A stretch of DNA of 64,000 bases from Pogonophryne albipinna. Lineage: Eukaryota; Chordata; Actinopteri; Perciformes; Artedidraconidae. Of this stretch, positions 48,609 to 59,460 are shown in pieces; positions within the stretch are counted from its first letter, which is position 1; each line of letters begins with the position of its first letter. The DNA lies in the NCBI GenBank assembly GCA_028583405.1, contig CM053251.1, forward strand, positions 14,209,495-14,273,494, given 5' to 3'. Made by a program: the position numbers and the translations under genes. The notes under the pieces were generated by a model. The model made no database searches and was not told the DNA's origin. It saw only the letters and a program-made list of their open reading frames with translations.

Positions 48609-49313
48609 GTCCGAGTGCAAGTGAATGCAGCACAAGATGCACGTCATGTAACCCCTCCCCCGGTCCTGGCGCGAGCGTGGACGTATGATTGGCGGCGATT
48701 TTATTTGAACGGGACGGCGCAAAACGAGAAGCATTCGGACCCAAGCACTGAAGGAATGAGGTATTTGCGGTCTACACTGACAAAGAAGAGACTGTCAGTT
48801 TGGCTGTACTCAGCATTGAATCAAAACGCACTAAAGCTGTTGATCTTAATACGTTTGTGAGGCGTTTTGCTGAACAAAATGGTAATCGCCGCATTCAGCT
48901 GTAATAGACATGTCAACTTGATGCTCTGCTCACGGATGAGCATACAAAACTATTAAGATGATGACCTTACGTGTGTAAATATATTTTTTTCTTTGAGGGG
49001 GTCTGCCCCCAAAAAACAGTTTTAAGTCCTGAGAAAGTCAAATAAGACGGTGTGTAAAACTACACTGCCCAGCCAAAAAAAAGTAACCACTTTGATTTAA
49101 CTAGGCCAGTAGGTAAGGACATTACACTGGATAATAACTGAAGTATAAAATAATGCATGACTGAAGTGATGGAGACCATGTTGAAGGCAAACAAAAAGAG
49201 GAAATAACAGGTCAAATCAAGCAAATCCGCCTCTCAGATTCCACAGCAACCAGAAGAACATAAATACTGGCTGGTGATTTGATTAATCAGGTTGGGATGG
49301 AATAAAAAATGCA

Positions 49314-49526
49314 CAGTGCATTTCCTTAGCTGTGGATGAGTCCACTGACACCACTGACAATGCTCAGTTGCTGGTGTTTGGGAGTTTTTATGATGAGGCA
49401 AAGGGGGAGTTTGTTGAAGATGTGTTGGGCCTGACGAACCTCAGTGGACACACAAGGGGGCAAGACATTTATAAAGCAATAATGGGAATGCTGAATGAAA
49501 GAGGGTGCAGCTGCCTTTATTCATAA
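49314..49526 (+). pseudogene. hAT transposase remnant
   Basis: The plus frame reads LAVDESTDTTDNAQLLVFG and LSGHTRGQDIYKAIMG. The DESTD...AQLL block contains the first catalytic aspartate of hAT transposases of the vertebrate ZBED5/GTF2IRD2/SCAND3-related group. It stops at 49524-49526 and the remaining catalytic residues are not present. Confidence 0.75.
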
Positions 49527-49795
49527 CTGTGCAGCTCTTACACTGCGACTCTGAGGGGTCAAGCACAGACACAATAACAATGAAAACTGCTGCATACAGA
49601 TTATTTTTGTTTTTGCAACCTCGTGTTAAGAATCTTGTTGCAATTGTTTAAAAGTTTGAATGACCGTAATAAACGGACCTTCGTCTTATTGATACATTTA
49701 TTTTGGACCTTTAAGATTTGTATTTGAGTACCCCTGGTCTAGGCAGTGCCGTGAAGCGGAGGCGATGGATGCAGATGGGAGCAATTCCTGTAGAC

Positions 49796-50228
49796 CAGTG
49801 TTTCTCAAACTTTTTCATACCAAGGACCACTTAACCAATAAAAAAACACTCGCGGACCACCTAACTCCACAAATATCCAAAAACACATCGTTTTTTACAA
49901 ATCGCCTGAAAATGGTACAAACAAGTGGCAACATGTGTGATGAAGGTGTTTATCTGGGCTATATCATGCAATTGAAAGTGAAACTTAAGTTTGCTCCATT
50001 GCGGAGATATTCCCGCGAGAGTGCGGAAAACTTAAATTTATTTATTTATTTCAAATTTGAAAACGTGTTTGTTGTGTTGGTGCCTGGTGGAGTACTCGTC
50101 ATGCAAATATCGGACTTATCTTATGGCTCTGAGGTTAGAACAGACCGTCCATGATTGAATGCAGTTTCTTCAGTAAGTCAAACCCGCATACTTTATGTTA
50201 TGTTACTGGTGTTTTTATTAAGCTAACG
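49796..50228 (+). mobile_element. hAT left-end fragment
   Basis: cagtgtttctcaaacttttt and accaaggaccact are the left end of a common fish hAT. No matching right end was found before the TTAA element, so it is truncated or interrupted. A 20-base string at 50107-50126 is also found at 22221-22240. Confidence 0.55.
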
Positions 50229-51409
50229 TTAAAGGAGGGGTAGGTAATTTTGGAGAAACCAGCTCGAATGCGCTAGAATTTGAAAATACACAGCCGGAAA
50301 AAATCTGCCACTTCCTTACAGAGCCCCTCCTCCAACACACACAAACACGCACATGACCAATGAGGGCACGAGATAAGTTTGTGCACAGATGGAAGGCTGA
50401 CAGGCAGGAAGGCCATCCAGTTATTTTAGCCGGGCCAGCTAAAATGATTGGTCGTGCTTTTTACAGTACTACGGCTTCCACAGATGACATTTTTTTAATG
50501 GATTTTTTGTCGAAGCGCTTAAGATATTCATTGTGTTATGTTGTGTTCGTTATTCTCGCGTCCAGGAGAGAAGCTTTAAAAGGAGACTAAATTGAGTCTC
50601 TGAGAAGGTTCAAATGGTACTTTAATTAATAAAAAAGGCACGGTAATGTTACAAGCAGAATATTGTTCGACAGAAAAGCAGCTGTCTCTGGCTCTCACTA
50701 GCAGATGAAGAAAGAGAGAGGCCGAACCCCTCAGGTCCCGCTGTTTTTATATCCTCTGCTGGCTCCTCCCTGCGGGCCGGCTCTCTAACGTTTTAATGTC
50801 CGTTGTTTTGCATATCAGAGGATACAGACATTGTACATTCAATATATATCTAAACACACCTTTTCTCTTCCTTAACTCTTTTATGACTTTTCATTTAACA
50901 CATTCTAAACGCTGTAATCAATACTCCAAAAAATACAGGAAATAATTCTCGGCAGTTTGGTTTCCGGTCGTTCCGGATGTTGTCACATGCTACCCACATC
51001 TGTAAACAATAACGTACTCAAATAAACTGTACCTTCATTTAATATTCAACAATAATAATATCTCGACGTCTGTAGTTGTAGTGTTGAAATCAGTAGGTTT
51101 CGGTGTGCAACATCATATCGCTGCTAAATTCACCTCTATAGTAAATGGTATATTAGCCTCATGCTAAATGCTAACCGGAGATGAAGGATTTTCAGAATAA
51201 AAGCTTAACAACTGGTTGTGCACAGGAACTTCTGGTTTTTCAGTATAAAACAGCTTTTAAACTGACGGTATGTTTTAAGGTACATTATGCTATCAAAACA
51301 TTGATTTTAATTTCTAACAATTGCTATCGGGATGTTAAGAGCATTCCATGGAATATAACAAAAAGTGTATCTCGAGCCGGTTTCTCAAACTTACCTACCC
51401 CACCTTTAA
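50229..51409. mobile_element. TTAA-flanked element, 1.18 kb
   Basis: Left end TTAAAGGAGGGGTAGGTAA and right end TTACCTACCCCACCTTTAA are near complements, continued inward by gagaaaccagctcg and cgagccggtttctc. TTAA at both edges fits a piggyBac-like target. No transposase. A reversed fragment of it is at 35162-35358. Confidence 0.85.
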
Positions 51410-52939
51410 TGAATGTTTAGAGTTGGGTTAGCATTTGAGCAATTGGTAGCTACATCTGTGCTAACGATGCTATGCGTAGCATTCAAGTTAAAACGTAATA
51501 GAGAAGTGTAAAACATTAAGTGGGATGATACTGTATACCAAAAGGCTTCTGTGTGAGGTTGGTAAAACATGTGCTTCAACATAGTTAACATTGCTGGAGG
51601 TATGTTGATAGATGTCTTGTAATGAATGTACTGTTGAGGAACCTGGGACCCAAGTTTTTCATTCATTGCATAACTACACTGTTTGTGTATATGATATGTC
51701 AATAAACCTTAGAAAATCTTGAAATCTTGAAAGGGATGTGCAAAATAGTCATTATACAGTCTTTAATTAACTATTAGTAGAGAATAACGAGTAATGAATA
51801 TACTTTATAGGGATCCTATTAATATCTAATAATAAAAATAATGAAATTCAATAACATGCTTTAACCACTAGGTGTCCCTTTATATCAGCTGTGCACCTTT
51901 ATGGTGTAAATACAGCCTATCTACCAATTGGATCAAATATAAAAGTCAGCCAAATTAGTGTTGATACTGCAAGGAGACGTATTGTGTGAAAAGAAATGTA
52001 AGATGTTGTTTAATTGCTGATATATTTATGATCCACGTCACGTTTTCAGTTTTGGCGGCAGTTCCTCATGTTTGTCTAGAAGTCTTCTCATCAGGGCTCT
52101 ATAAATAGAGAACTACGGCAGATATGTAATATTTAATGCAGCCGAACCGTGTATTACAATGCCGTTATGTGATGACTTTCAAAGAGAAAAGCAAGCACAC
52201 TCGGAATAAAGTATTATTTTATTTAAAAAAAATGTTTCGGTCTGTTTCCGGTATTTGTTTATGACAATGTGATGTGAGACGTGAGACTGGGTTGGAGAAT
52301 TGCACTGGGGAAAATAACGTATCTATGCCACAATTTTAGATGCGGATTTTGTTAAACTAATACGTTTGCGCTGTGGACCAACACTATAAATTGACGGGGA
52401 AGGGGGTAGCAATAAAGATAACACCATTAAACAGTTACACAACATAACAGAAATAATATTGATAGCAGCGTCCCTAGCAACCACCTTGGTAACAATAAAA
52501 ACGTTGTATAGACACAATTTCCTGAAGTAATCTTCGTAATAACTAGCAAACTAAAGATCATGTACATCCACTGCACATATAATCTGAAATAACAACTAAT
52601 ATTTCTCGCATCAAATGACATCAAAACGCATTTTAATGGCCAAACTAACCTTAAAATAGGCATTTTCCACCGAGAATAAAACGAAGTTCGGCCATTTTTT
52701 TTTTCTGCAGGGAGAAATTTGAAGATCACGTGACATAGACGCCAGCCATTGGAATGAATGGTGAAAAAAAACGTAGGGATCTTACAATTTCAGAGGCGTT
52801 TTTGTAGAAATACTACGTCCCAAGTTGTGGACCAACGTAGTTATTACACGTTTTTTTGTTAGACTGGGTTGAAGTTACTGCAATCAAGGAGGCTGGATGC
52901 AGCACAGCCACACCCTCTCCAGATGAACCCACAGAGGCA
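51410..52939. other. Mostly unassigned; LINE-type tail near 51690-51735
   Basis: gtcaataaaccttagaaaat followed by cttgaaatcttgaaa looks like a non-LTR 3' tail with a short terminal repeat. The rest, including A/T-runs at 52690-52700 and 52766-52774, shows no supportable gene. The start of the Gypsy fragment on this side is not defined. Confidence 0.4.
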
Positions 52940-53569
52940 TCACAGCCCCCCGCCCCCCTTAAGACGGGGGCCCCAACGGGATCCACGACAAACCAACATC
53001 CTCCTGTGTATATTGACCATCAGGTGTGTGTCTTTTTTCATGTGTCTTTTCATGAACGTCACTTCGTCCATTTTTCTGATCCCATAGTCCTTAAGCCTCA
53101 TCTTGTCATCACTGGCCTTCTTCAGATCCAAGACGGTTGCATTTTGCACCACAGCTATGGGCAGAATCTCCCCATCTGCCTTTAACACCCTGACAGTCAT
53201 GGCTTGGCCATACTCCAAAGCAATCTGGGAATTAACCTCCTCCAAATGTACCTGAATTGGCAGATCACAGAGTAAAGGGTCCTTAACAAGTTGAGAAAGA
53301 CCCTCCTCGAATATATCCAGGATCTCTGAGTGAGGAAGAGTCTTCTCGTCGTCTTTCTCCTCCTTTGACACAGACGAAGGGAGATCAGGCAGTGAGACCA
53401 CCTGTTCAACACCACTTTTTCTACACTCCGAAACAGGCGGGTCAGCAGACATCCTACGGCTCTGCGCACGCATAACAGCACAAACTGGAAACACACTTGG
53501 AAACTGCAAACCGCGCTCATCTGGCTCCCCAGATGCCAACGGCCTGGGGCACACCAGCCCACACAGCAC
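52940..53569 (-). CDS. snrnp25-like: Chimeric frame: Gypsy pol linker joined to an SNRNP25-like retrocopy
   Basis: An open frame of 209 codons. Its first 70 or so residues (ERGLQFPSVFPVCAVMRAQS, VSLPDLPSSVSKEE) match the linker that follows protease in fish Gypsy elements. From about residue 78 it becomes LPHSEILDIFEEGL, DPLLCDLPIQVHLEEVNSQI, ALEYGQAMTVRV and ATVLDLKKA, closely matching SNRNP25, a ubiquitin-fold protein of the U11/U12 di-snRNP that recognises minor-class introns. It then jumps to DDKMRLKDYGIRKMDEVTFM, the C-terminus of that protein, so an internal block of roughly 37 residues present in the known protein is missing. The copy has no introns, implying an mRNA origin. It reads past the expected C-terminus (MKRHMKKD...) into about 30 unrelated residues. 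Homology is from memory of the family and strong by eye; whether it is expressed is unknown. Confidence 0.75.
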   Translation of the reverse strand: MLCGLVCPRPLASGEPDERGLQFPSVFPVCAVMRAQSRRMSADPPVSECRKSGVEQVVSLPDLPSSVSKEEKDDEKTLPHSEILDIFEEGLSQLVKDPLLCDLPIQVHLEEVNSQIALEYGQAMTVRVLKADGEILPIAVVQNATVLDLKKASDDKMRLKDYGIRKMDEVTFMKRHMKKDTHLMVNIHRRMLVCRGSRWGPRLKGGGGL

Positions 53570-53875
53570 TACCAGCGAGATCGTTGCCCAAAATCATATG
53601 TACCCCATGAAGTGGCAACGTGGGACGCACGCCGATAGACACAACTCCCCACACCAGCTCACAATCCAGCACTATTGTATGACGTCGCACAGGAATCAAG
53701 CCCATCTCCATGCCCCTCATCATCACAAAATCCTCAGTCTCTGTCTCTGACGAAAAAGGCAACACTGACTCAACAATAAATGAGTATCTAGCTGCTGTGT
53801 CACACAACACCTTAATCGGAACATACTTGTCACTACCGACTACTGATACAACGGCTTAAGTTATGAACGGCTCAA
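53570..53875 (-). pseudogene. Gypsy protease
   Basis: The minus strand reads MLCDTAARYSFIVESVLPF, then VVSIGVRPTLPLHGVHMILG and NDLAG. D-T-A is the retropepsin active-site triad (DTG/DSG/DTA), and ILGND the conserved C-terminal block. The frame changes before the linker at about 53570. Confidence 0.75.
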
Positions 53876-53935
53876 AACCAGAACCCACATCCAAGTCGGC
53901 ACAAACCAGCTTCTTATCAGGCACCATGCCCGACC

Positions 53936-54187
53936 CTACACCCTGCGGCTTTTTAACCAAAATGGCAGAATAACACATGGCTGGAGCATGTGATGAAAAA
54001 CGAGGCTTCCCCTCAGGTTCCAGCAACGGACACTGATCCTTCCAATGACCCTCTCCTCGGCAATAATTACATAGACCCACTCTAGCGCCCTTGGGTCGCC
54101 CCGGACCTGCAAATCTACGGGAGGAGCCTGGTGAAAACTTTGCACCACCGCGGGAATAGCCACCATCTTCTCCACGTCTCCAATCAC
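53936..54187 (-). pseudogene. Gypsy nucleocapsid zinc knuckle region
   Basis: CNYCRGEGHWKDQC (54071-54030) is a CCHC zinc knuckle that binds the element's RNA. The preceding segment is basic and Gly/Arg-rich in another frame. Confidence 0.8.
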
Positions 54188-54189
54188 CC

Positions 54190-54525
54190 CTAGAACAATT
54201 TTCTGTAAAACTGCCCTTGCGTCAACACAAAATCATCCGCTAATTTGGCAGCTCTAAGCGCGGTGGAAGGCTTCTGCTCATTTACATAACTGGCCACACG
54301 CTGAGGGATAACATCTTTAAACTGTTCCAATACAATCAGTTCACAAAGACCGTCAAAACTGCAACCTTTGCTGCCGCGCACCACTGCTGAAAATGAGAAG
54401 TAAAATCATGGATAAACTCCACATTTGTCTGCTTATCCCCGTTGACCCAACTTCTGAACTTTTGACGATACGCTTCAGGAACCAGTTCGTATAATTTTAA
54501 CACCGCTGATTTTACTCTAGCATAG
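54190..54525 (-). pseudogene. Gypsy Gag, SCAN-like part
   Basis: The minus strand encodes KSAVLKLYELVPEAYRQKFR, and after a frame shift near 54355, FDGLCELIVLEQFKDVIPQR and LRAAKLADDFVLT. This pattern (EAYRQ-FR...L-ELI-LEQF...A--LADDFVLT) is that of Gmr1-like Gypsy Gag, the accepted source of vertebrate SCAN oligomerisation domains. The piece begins at the provirus target duplication catag. Confidence 0.82.
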
Positions 54526-54959
54526 TGTGAGGTATCTATATTACTTTGTAAGGGTAAAACCCCAGCTCGGTTCAATATACCAGATCCAGTGAACAGAGAT
54601 GACAGGACTCGAGATTTAAGTTTACTTGCCTGCAAGGAGAATCGGCGAGTGACATGCAATGTCGACTCCTAACCAAATTCTACTGCCTTGTTCCCGTACA
54701 GCCTTTTTATTCAGAAATACAATTTACATAACATGCATGAGGAAGTGGCTATGACCAACGCCTTAGTTGTCATATGGGAATCTTGTGACTCGCAGTCATA
54801 TGGATGTGTGTGTGTGTGTATGGTCCAAGGAACAGACTATAGTCTGTTCCTCTTTTCTGACCACGAGTCTCCTGTACCACATTTATGAGAACACGTGATG
54901 TAAACATATTTATCAAAACACATTATGAAAACATATTTATCCTTCAATAAACTCTAACA
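54526..54959 (-). repeat. 3' LTR, 434 bp
   Basis: In transcription sense it starts TGTTAGAGTTTATTGAAGG and ends GATACCTCACA. It contains GAATAAAAAGG (about 54697-54707), a candidate polyadenylation or TATA signal, a short TG run, and a perfect 22-bp palindrome (54829-54850). It is identical to the other LTR over the shared 208 bp except at one CpG (acg versus aca) and retains 226 bp the other lacks. Confidence 0.93.
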
Positions 54960-54976
54960 TTCCCTCCTGTTTTTCA
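54960..54976 (-). promoter_or_regulatory. Polypurine tract
   Basis: Directly upstream of the 3' LTR the sense strand reads aaaaacaggagggaa, an uninterrupted purine-rich stretch as needed to prime plus-strand DNA synthesis. Confidence 0.8.
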
Positions 54977-55077
54977 TAATTACTAGCTGGTTACAGTGTC
55001 TTTATTACTTTCAGAATTAATTCACTTGTTTTTGACATTTTCGAACCATTCGTCATATGACAGACAGTAACCTAGCT

Positions 55078-55299
55078 TTAAGTCTTTGTAACAAGTTGAT
55101 GGACATAGGCATTCCAGGTATTTGTCATCCTAGGGGAGCGTGCAGTTTTGTCGTTGTAATTCCATGGGTCATCGTTGAGTAGTGACCATTTTTTCTCACG
55201 ATGGACTTCTTCTTTTGTTGAGGATTCCTCACTCAATTGTCTTATAGTCATTAGCGTCAGACCCAGCAGGGCCACTACGAACAACACCTCTCCCAACAT
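55078..55299 (-). pseudogene. Possible env start remnant
   Basis: A 73-codon frame beginning MLGEVLFVVALLGLTLMTIR, a hydrophobic leader-like segment, followed by a charged stretch. It stands where env should begin, between integrase and the polypurine tract, but no surface or transmembrane domain follows; only about 120 bp remain before the LTR. The assignment rests on position and the hydrophobic start. Confidence 0.4.
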
Positions 55300-55396
55300 A
55301 GTCTATTTGTGATAGTGGTTCTGTTGTTTTCTTCACCGGGGTTGAGACCAGTATTTCCTAATGAAACACCGCCCTTTGTAGCCGGACTTCCACCAC

Positions 55397-56365
55397 TTAT
55401 CCGTCGTTAAGTTGGAGAGGTATTACCTTTTTGCAGTGGCTCTGATGTATCCACGTAGTTCTTTCAGCGATTTTTAGTGCAGTCGGTGTTGTCAGCAGTA
55501 CCGTGTAGGGACCGTCCCACCGTGGACAGTGCCAATGCTTCCTCTTAATCACCTTCACGAGGACCTGGTCACCAGTCTGCACTCGAGTGTCCTGTAAGGG
55601 AGTAGAAATGTCTGGCAGGTTATTTGTTCGAGCTATCTCATTGCTTCTGAAGAGTCTGCTCATCCATTCAGCTAATGTAGTCTCTGCCTCAGCATCATCC
55701 TCCTCCCTCACCTCGTCTGTGATTGGTAGTCTGAATTGCCTTCCTGTTATGATCTCAAAGGGAGACAACCCTTTTGCCGTGGGCGTGATTCTCATGCATG
55801 TTTCTACTAGAGACACACATTCCACCCACGGTCTTCCTGTTTCCTCCATTGTTTTCCTTAGTCTTAACTTTACTGTTCCGTTTGTTCTTTCCACTAAGCC
55901 TGCACTCTGTGGATGATATGCACAATGGTTTTTTAATGTTATCCCCATATGTTCGGACAGTTTGGTAATAACCTGATTTACAAAATGGGAACCATTATCA
56001 CTGTACAGTTTCTCTGGAATACCTCTGTTTGGTATTATTGTCTTGCATATGGCTTTTGCTACGGTAATAGCGTCTGCATGTTTTGCTGGGAATATTTCAA
56101 CCCACTTTGAAAACGGACATATCATTACCAAACAGTATTTGTACCCTTGGCATGGTGTTAGTTCGATGAAGTCCATATGCATGTGTTGAAACGGGTATGT
56201 TGGTGGAGGGAACTTTCCTCTCTGTGGTCGCTCATTGCCTTGAGCATTGTGTCTGCAACATACTATACAGGCTCTACAAAAGTTTTTAGAAAATGTAATG
56301 TAGTTGTATGTATGGAAGTGTTCATTTATTATTGTTATCATCCCCCTTTGAGACATGGCACCCAT
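55397..56365 (-). pseudogene. pol: Retroviral integrase
   Basis: The 322-codon frame has [11 protein letters not shown] (second half of the HHCC zinc site), [16 protein letters not shown] and VERTNG, which supply the D,D-35-E catalytic triad, and near the C-terminus [10 protein letters not shown] (GPY/F type). The frame itself is unbroken; the beginning of the zinc domain lies upstream in another frame with RNase H. Confidence 0.9.
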
Positions 56366-57340
56366 GACTCAAATTAGCTGCTGTTTTGTAGAGACTAACA
56401 GGGAGTACTATCTTGTTGTTTATTCTGAATGTTCCCTCAGGGTCTGTGGTTGCACCATCTGTCAACCATTTCTTCTTTTCTCTGTCGGGTGCGCTGTTCT
56501 GCATATCCTTTAATATCACAAGAGGTATTGGTTGTGAAACACTTTCCCCCTTCTGCAAGAGGATATGAAACCCATATTCGCCCACAGCTGCTAGTTTAGC
56601 TACCTTATCCGCGTGTGCATTGCCAAGTGTTACTGCATCCTTTCCACTAGTGTGCGCAGCACATTTGCATATAGCGATGCTTTTCGGCAACAACACCGCT
56701 TTTAAAAGGTCTGTCAGCAGTTGTGCGTGAGTGACTGGTTTTCCTGTTGACGTTTTCATGCCCCTGCGGGCCCATTGGGCTGCAAATACATGTACTGTTG
56801 AGTGTGCATACTGGCTGTCTGTCCACATAGTCACATCTTTTCCAACCCCCGCTTTGCATGCTTCTGTAAGAGCTACTAATTCCGCTGCTTGTGCAGAATA
56901 TGTGTGGGGAGTCGGCCTGCTTTTATGACCTGTGTGTGTGATACAACTGCAAACCCTGTTTGATTTTGGCCTGTTATAGATTTAGAACAGGACCCATCCA
57001 CAAACCATGTTTCTCCACTTGGCAGTTGAACATCTTTCAAATCTGGTCTTGGTTTGCATGTTCTGTCAGTCTCTTCTTTACAACAGTGTGGTTCTCCATC
57101 TTCTGCTGTAGGTATTAATGTGGCTGGATTTAAGATATTACATCTTTTTATCACAATGTGTGGTTGTGACATTAGTGTAGCTGTCAGTGCCAAATAACGT
57201 GCAGGTGATAAGAAAGCCATTTTGGTGTCATGTAACAACATGGTGACTGCGTGTGGAACCATCAGTGTGAGTGGGTGGAACAAAACTATTTCTGCTGTAC
57301 AATGTACGCCATTGCTGCAGCGCATACTGCTTGTACGCAT
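56366..57340 (-). pseudogene. pol: Retroviral RNase H and connection, frame-broken
   Basis: WFVDGSCSK (about 57000) and, in a second frame, MWTDSQYAHSTVHV and NAHADKVAKL supply the conserved D...D...D residues of RNase H. The switch of frame lies near 56860. The upstream part (57340-57060) is the connection from RT. Confidence 0.82.
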
Positions 57341-57505
57341 ACTGGTAATGCTTGTGCTACTGGGTCTAACTTTTAGAGTAGTAAGCGACAGGCCTTAGTT
57401 TTGTGCCGTGTTTTTGGGCTAATACTGATGTCATAAACCCTTTTTTGCAGTCAACTGTTTGTACAAATGGTTTTTCATAGTCTGGTAATGCTAACACTGA
57501 TGACC

Positions 57506-58516
57506 CTACGAGAACTGTTTAGTCCTTTCAAATGCAGCTTCTGCCTCTTGTGTCCATTCTATCTTGCCGGACATTTTCATGTCATTGTCTGAGTATATGC
57601 AATCTAGTAGGGGCTGAGTCATTCCTGCGTAGTCTGGAACCCATGCTCTGCAATAGTTAGTCAGCCCAAGGAATTGCATCATTTGTTTTTTTGTTGTTGG
57701 TTTTGGTGCGTTTAACACCGTCTGTTTCCTCTCTGAGTGTATGCGTCTCCCTTCTCGGTTTAAACTGTGGCCTAAAAAGATAACTTCCTCTTTCACAAAC
57801 TGAAGTTTCTGTCTCGAAACCTTGTTTCCTGTTTTTGCCAAATGTGTCAATACTTGTAGTGTGACTTTTGTGCTTTCTTCCTGTGTGGGTGACGCAACAA
57901 GAATATCATCGACATATACCAAAATCTGCGATGTGTCAGGTATCTGTAATGTAGCCAAACAATTTGCTATTTCTCGTGAAAAGATTGTTGGGCTATCCAC
58001 ATACCCCTGAGGTAATCTGGTGTATGTGTACTTTGTTCCTTCATGTGTGAACCCGAACCATCCTTGTGAGTCTTTTTCTACAGGAATGGAGAAAAAGGCA
58101 TTGCTTAAGTCTATCACTGAGAACCACGCCATATTTGGCTTAAGGCCGTTCATTAACGTGTGTGGATCTGGTACTGTTGGGGCTGTGCTTTGTACAGCGT
58201 CATTTACTGCTCTTAAGTCTTGGATCATTCTCCATGACTGCCCATCAGCCTTTTTTACTGGGAAGATGGGGGTATTGCATGATGCATCAGGGCACTCACA
58301 CAGGATTCCTGCTTTTAGCATTTCTTCAATTACAGGTTTGATGCCAACTTTTGCATCCTCTTTCAATGGGTATTGTCTTATGTTAGGTCTGTAGTTAGTT
58401 TTTGGTCTAACGTGTACAGGTTTTGCGTTCACCATGCGACCTACATCACATTTTCCTTGTGACCATACGCATGGTGGCACCGTTTTCAGGACCTCTAAGG
58501 CCTCTTCACTTAGCAT
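57506..58516 (-). pseudogene. pol: Retroviral reverse transcriptase
   Basis: A 336-codon frame with RPNIRQYPLKEDA, WRMIQDLRAVND, LPQGYVDSPTIF and the catalytic YVDD (57905-57916) followed by ILVAS. FLGHSLNREGR and FLGLTNYCRAWVP mark the thumb. The order and motifs are typical of gamma/epsilon-like retroviral RT. A TGA (58517-58522 region) separates it in frame from the protease-side frame, so the polyprotein is interrupted in this copy. Confidence 0.92.
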
Positions 58517-58519
58517 ACA

Positions 58520-59425
58520 TCATTGTTGTTCAGGGTCGTCTAGGTGGGTGCGTGGTGTCATCACTAGGGTAAACCCTAGAGTTTTGCGCTTTAACCCGCC
58601 TCCAGTTTGCCAACCGTTTTTGTCATCTGTCCATTTTGTTATCCTGTTACCTCTAGCCACTAATAAACCTAAGTCTCTCCATGAAGTCCCTGGGCCCCTA
58701 GCTACTGATATGTGTGGCGTGGAACCTGGTTCCATTATCAAGGCAGTGGTTGATGGGACCCTAGCGTCAATTGCAACATCCCCGTGTTGGTTTGCATACA
58801 TCGAGTGGAACACTACCCTCTGTGGTGTCAGTCGATGCACGAGCACATCATAGTCTTTATCTGGGCCAGGGGTGTTCTTGTACTTTAGTGTAACGTGCAA
58901 TGCGTCAGGTTTCATTACTTCTTGGCCATGTTGTGGGGTGAATAGCGTTAACAGGTGTTCACCTGTGTTTGTCACGTCAGGTTGTGGCATGTCTAGTGAC
59001 CAGTAGTAGTTGGGGGTGTTTATGGATTTTTGAAGGAAGACCTGGTCTTCCACCTTTTCTCCGGGCCCTACTGCTCGCATTCCCCCTTTGACTGGTATTA
59101 CACTGATTTTTAACATTTCCATGCCGTCTCTCCCTAGCAAATTGACAGGGCAGTTTGAGATGAACACAAATTTGAGGGATGCCTGACCTTCTATCTTCCA
59201 TAAAAAGTGGCTTTGAAATCGACCTCTGATTTATGTGTCCATTTGCTGATTTTACAAACATAGTGCCAGTTGGTGGCCACATTCTTTGGACCTCTTTGTT
59301 CACTACTGATGAGTCTGCACCGCTGTCACATAAGAATTCTAATTTTTCCCCATTGATTTCGATTGTCCTGGTAGGTTTAATACTGTTGTCCGATAGATTC
59401 AGTAATACTTCAGAAGGTCAATGTG
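58520..59425 (-). pseudogene. pro: Retroviral protease and downstream region
   Basis: CDSGADSSVV (active-site DSGAD at 59313-59327) and, after a frame shift near 59190, NLLGRDGMEML, the conserved C-terminal block of retropepsins. A further 190 codons without a recognised domain follow up to the stop before RT. Confidence 0.85.
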
Positions 59426-59460
59426 ATGTGTGTGGACGTCCTCTTCTTTCTTTTCTACGT

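Larger units (their letters stand above)
46038..49736 (+). mobile_element. Composite hAT element, 3.7 kb, with nested insertions
   Basis: It begins caggcatcctcaaa and ends tttgagtacccctg, with an exact 8-bp duplication gtctaggc (46030-46037 and 49737-49744). The target straddles the right end of the element at 45080-46034 (its last five bases are gtcta). Two smaller hAT elements (46250-47783, 48152-48608) and probably a Tc1-like terminus (cactgcccagccaaaaaaaa, about 49063) lie inside. A transposase remnant is near the right end. Confidence 0.85.

Noticed and set aside
52940..53569. The functional snrnp25 gene itself
   Set aside because: No introns, internal block missing, no proper C-terminus, and embedded in a Gypsy element.
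54829..54850. Steroid-receptor element in the LTR
   Set aside because: The half-sites ggaaca/tgttcc are 10 bases apart, not the 3 needed for such a receptor site.
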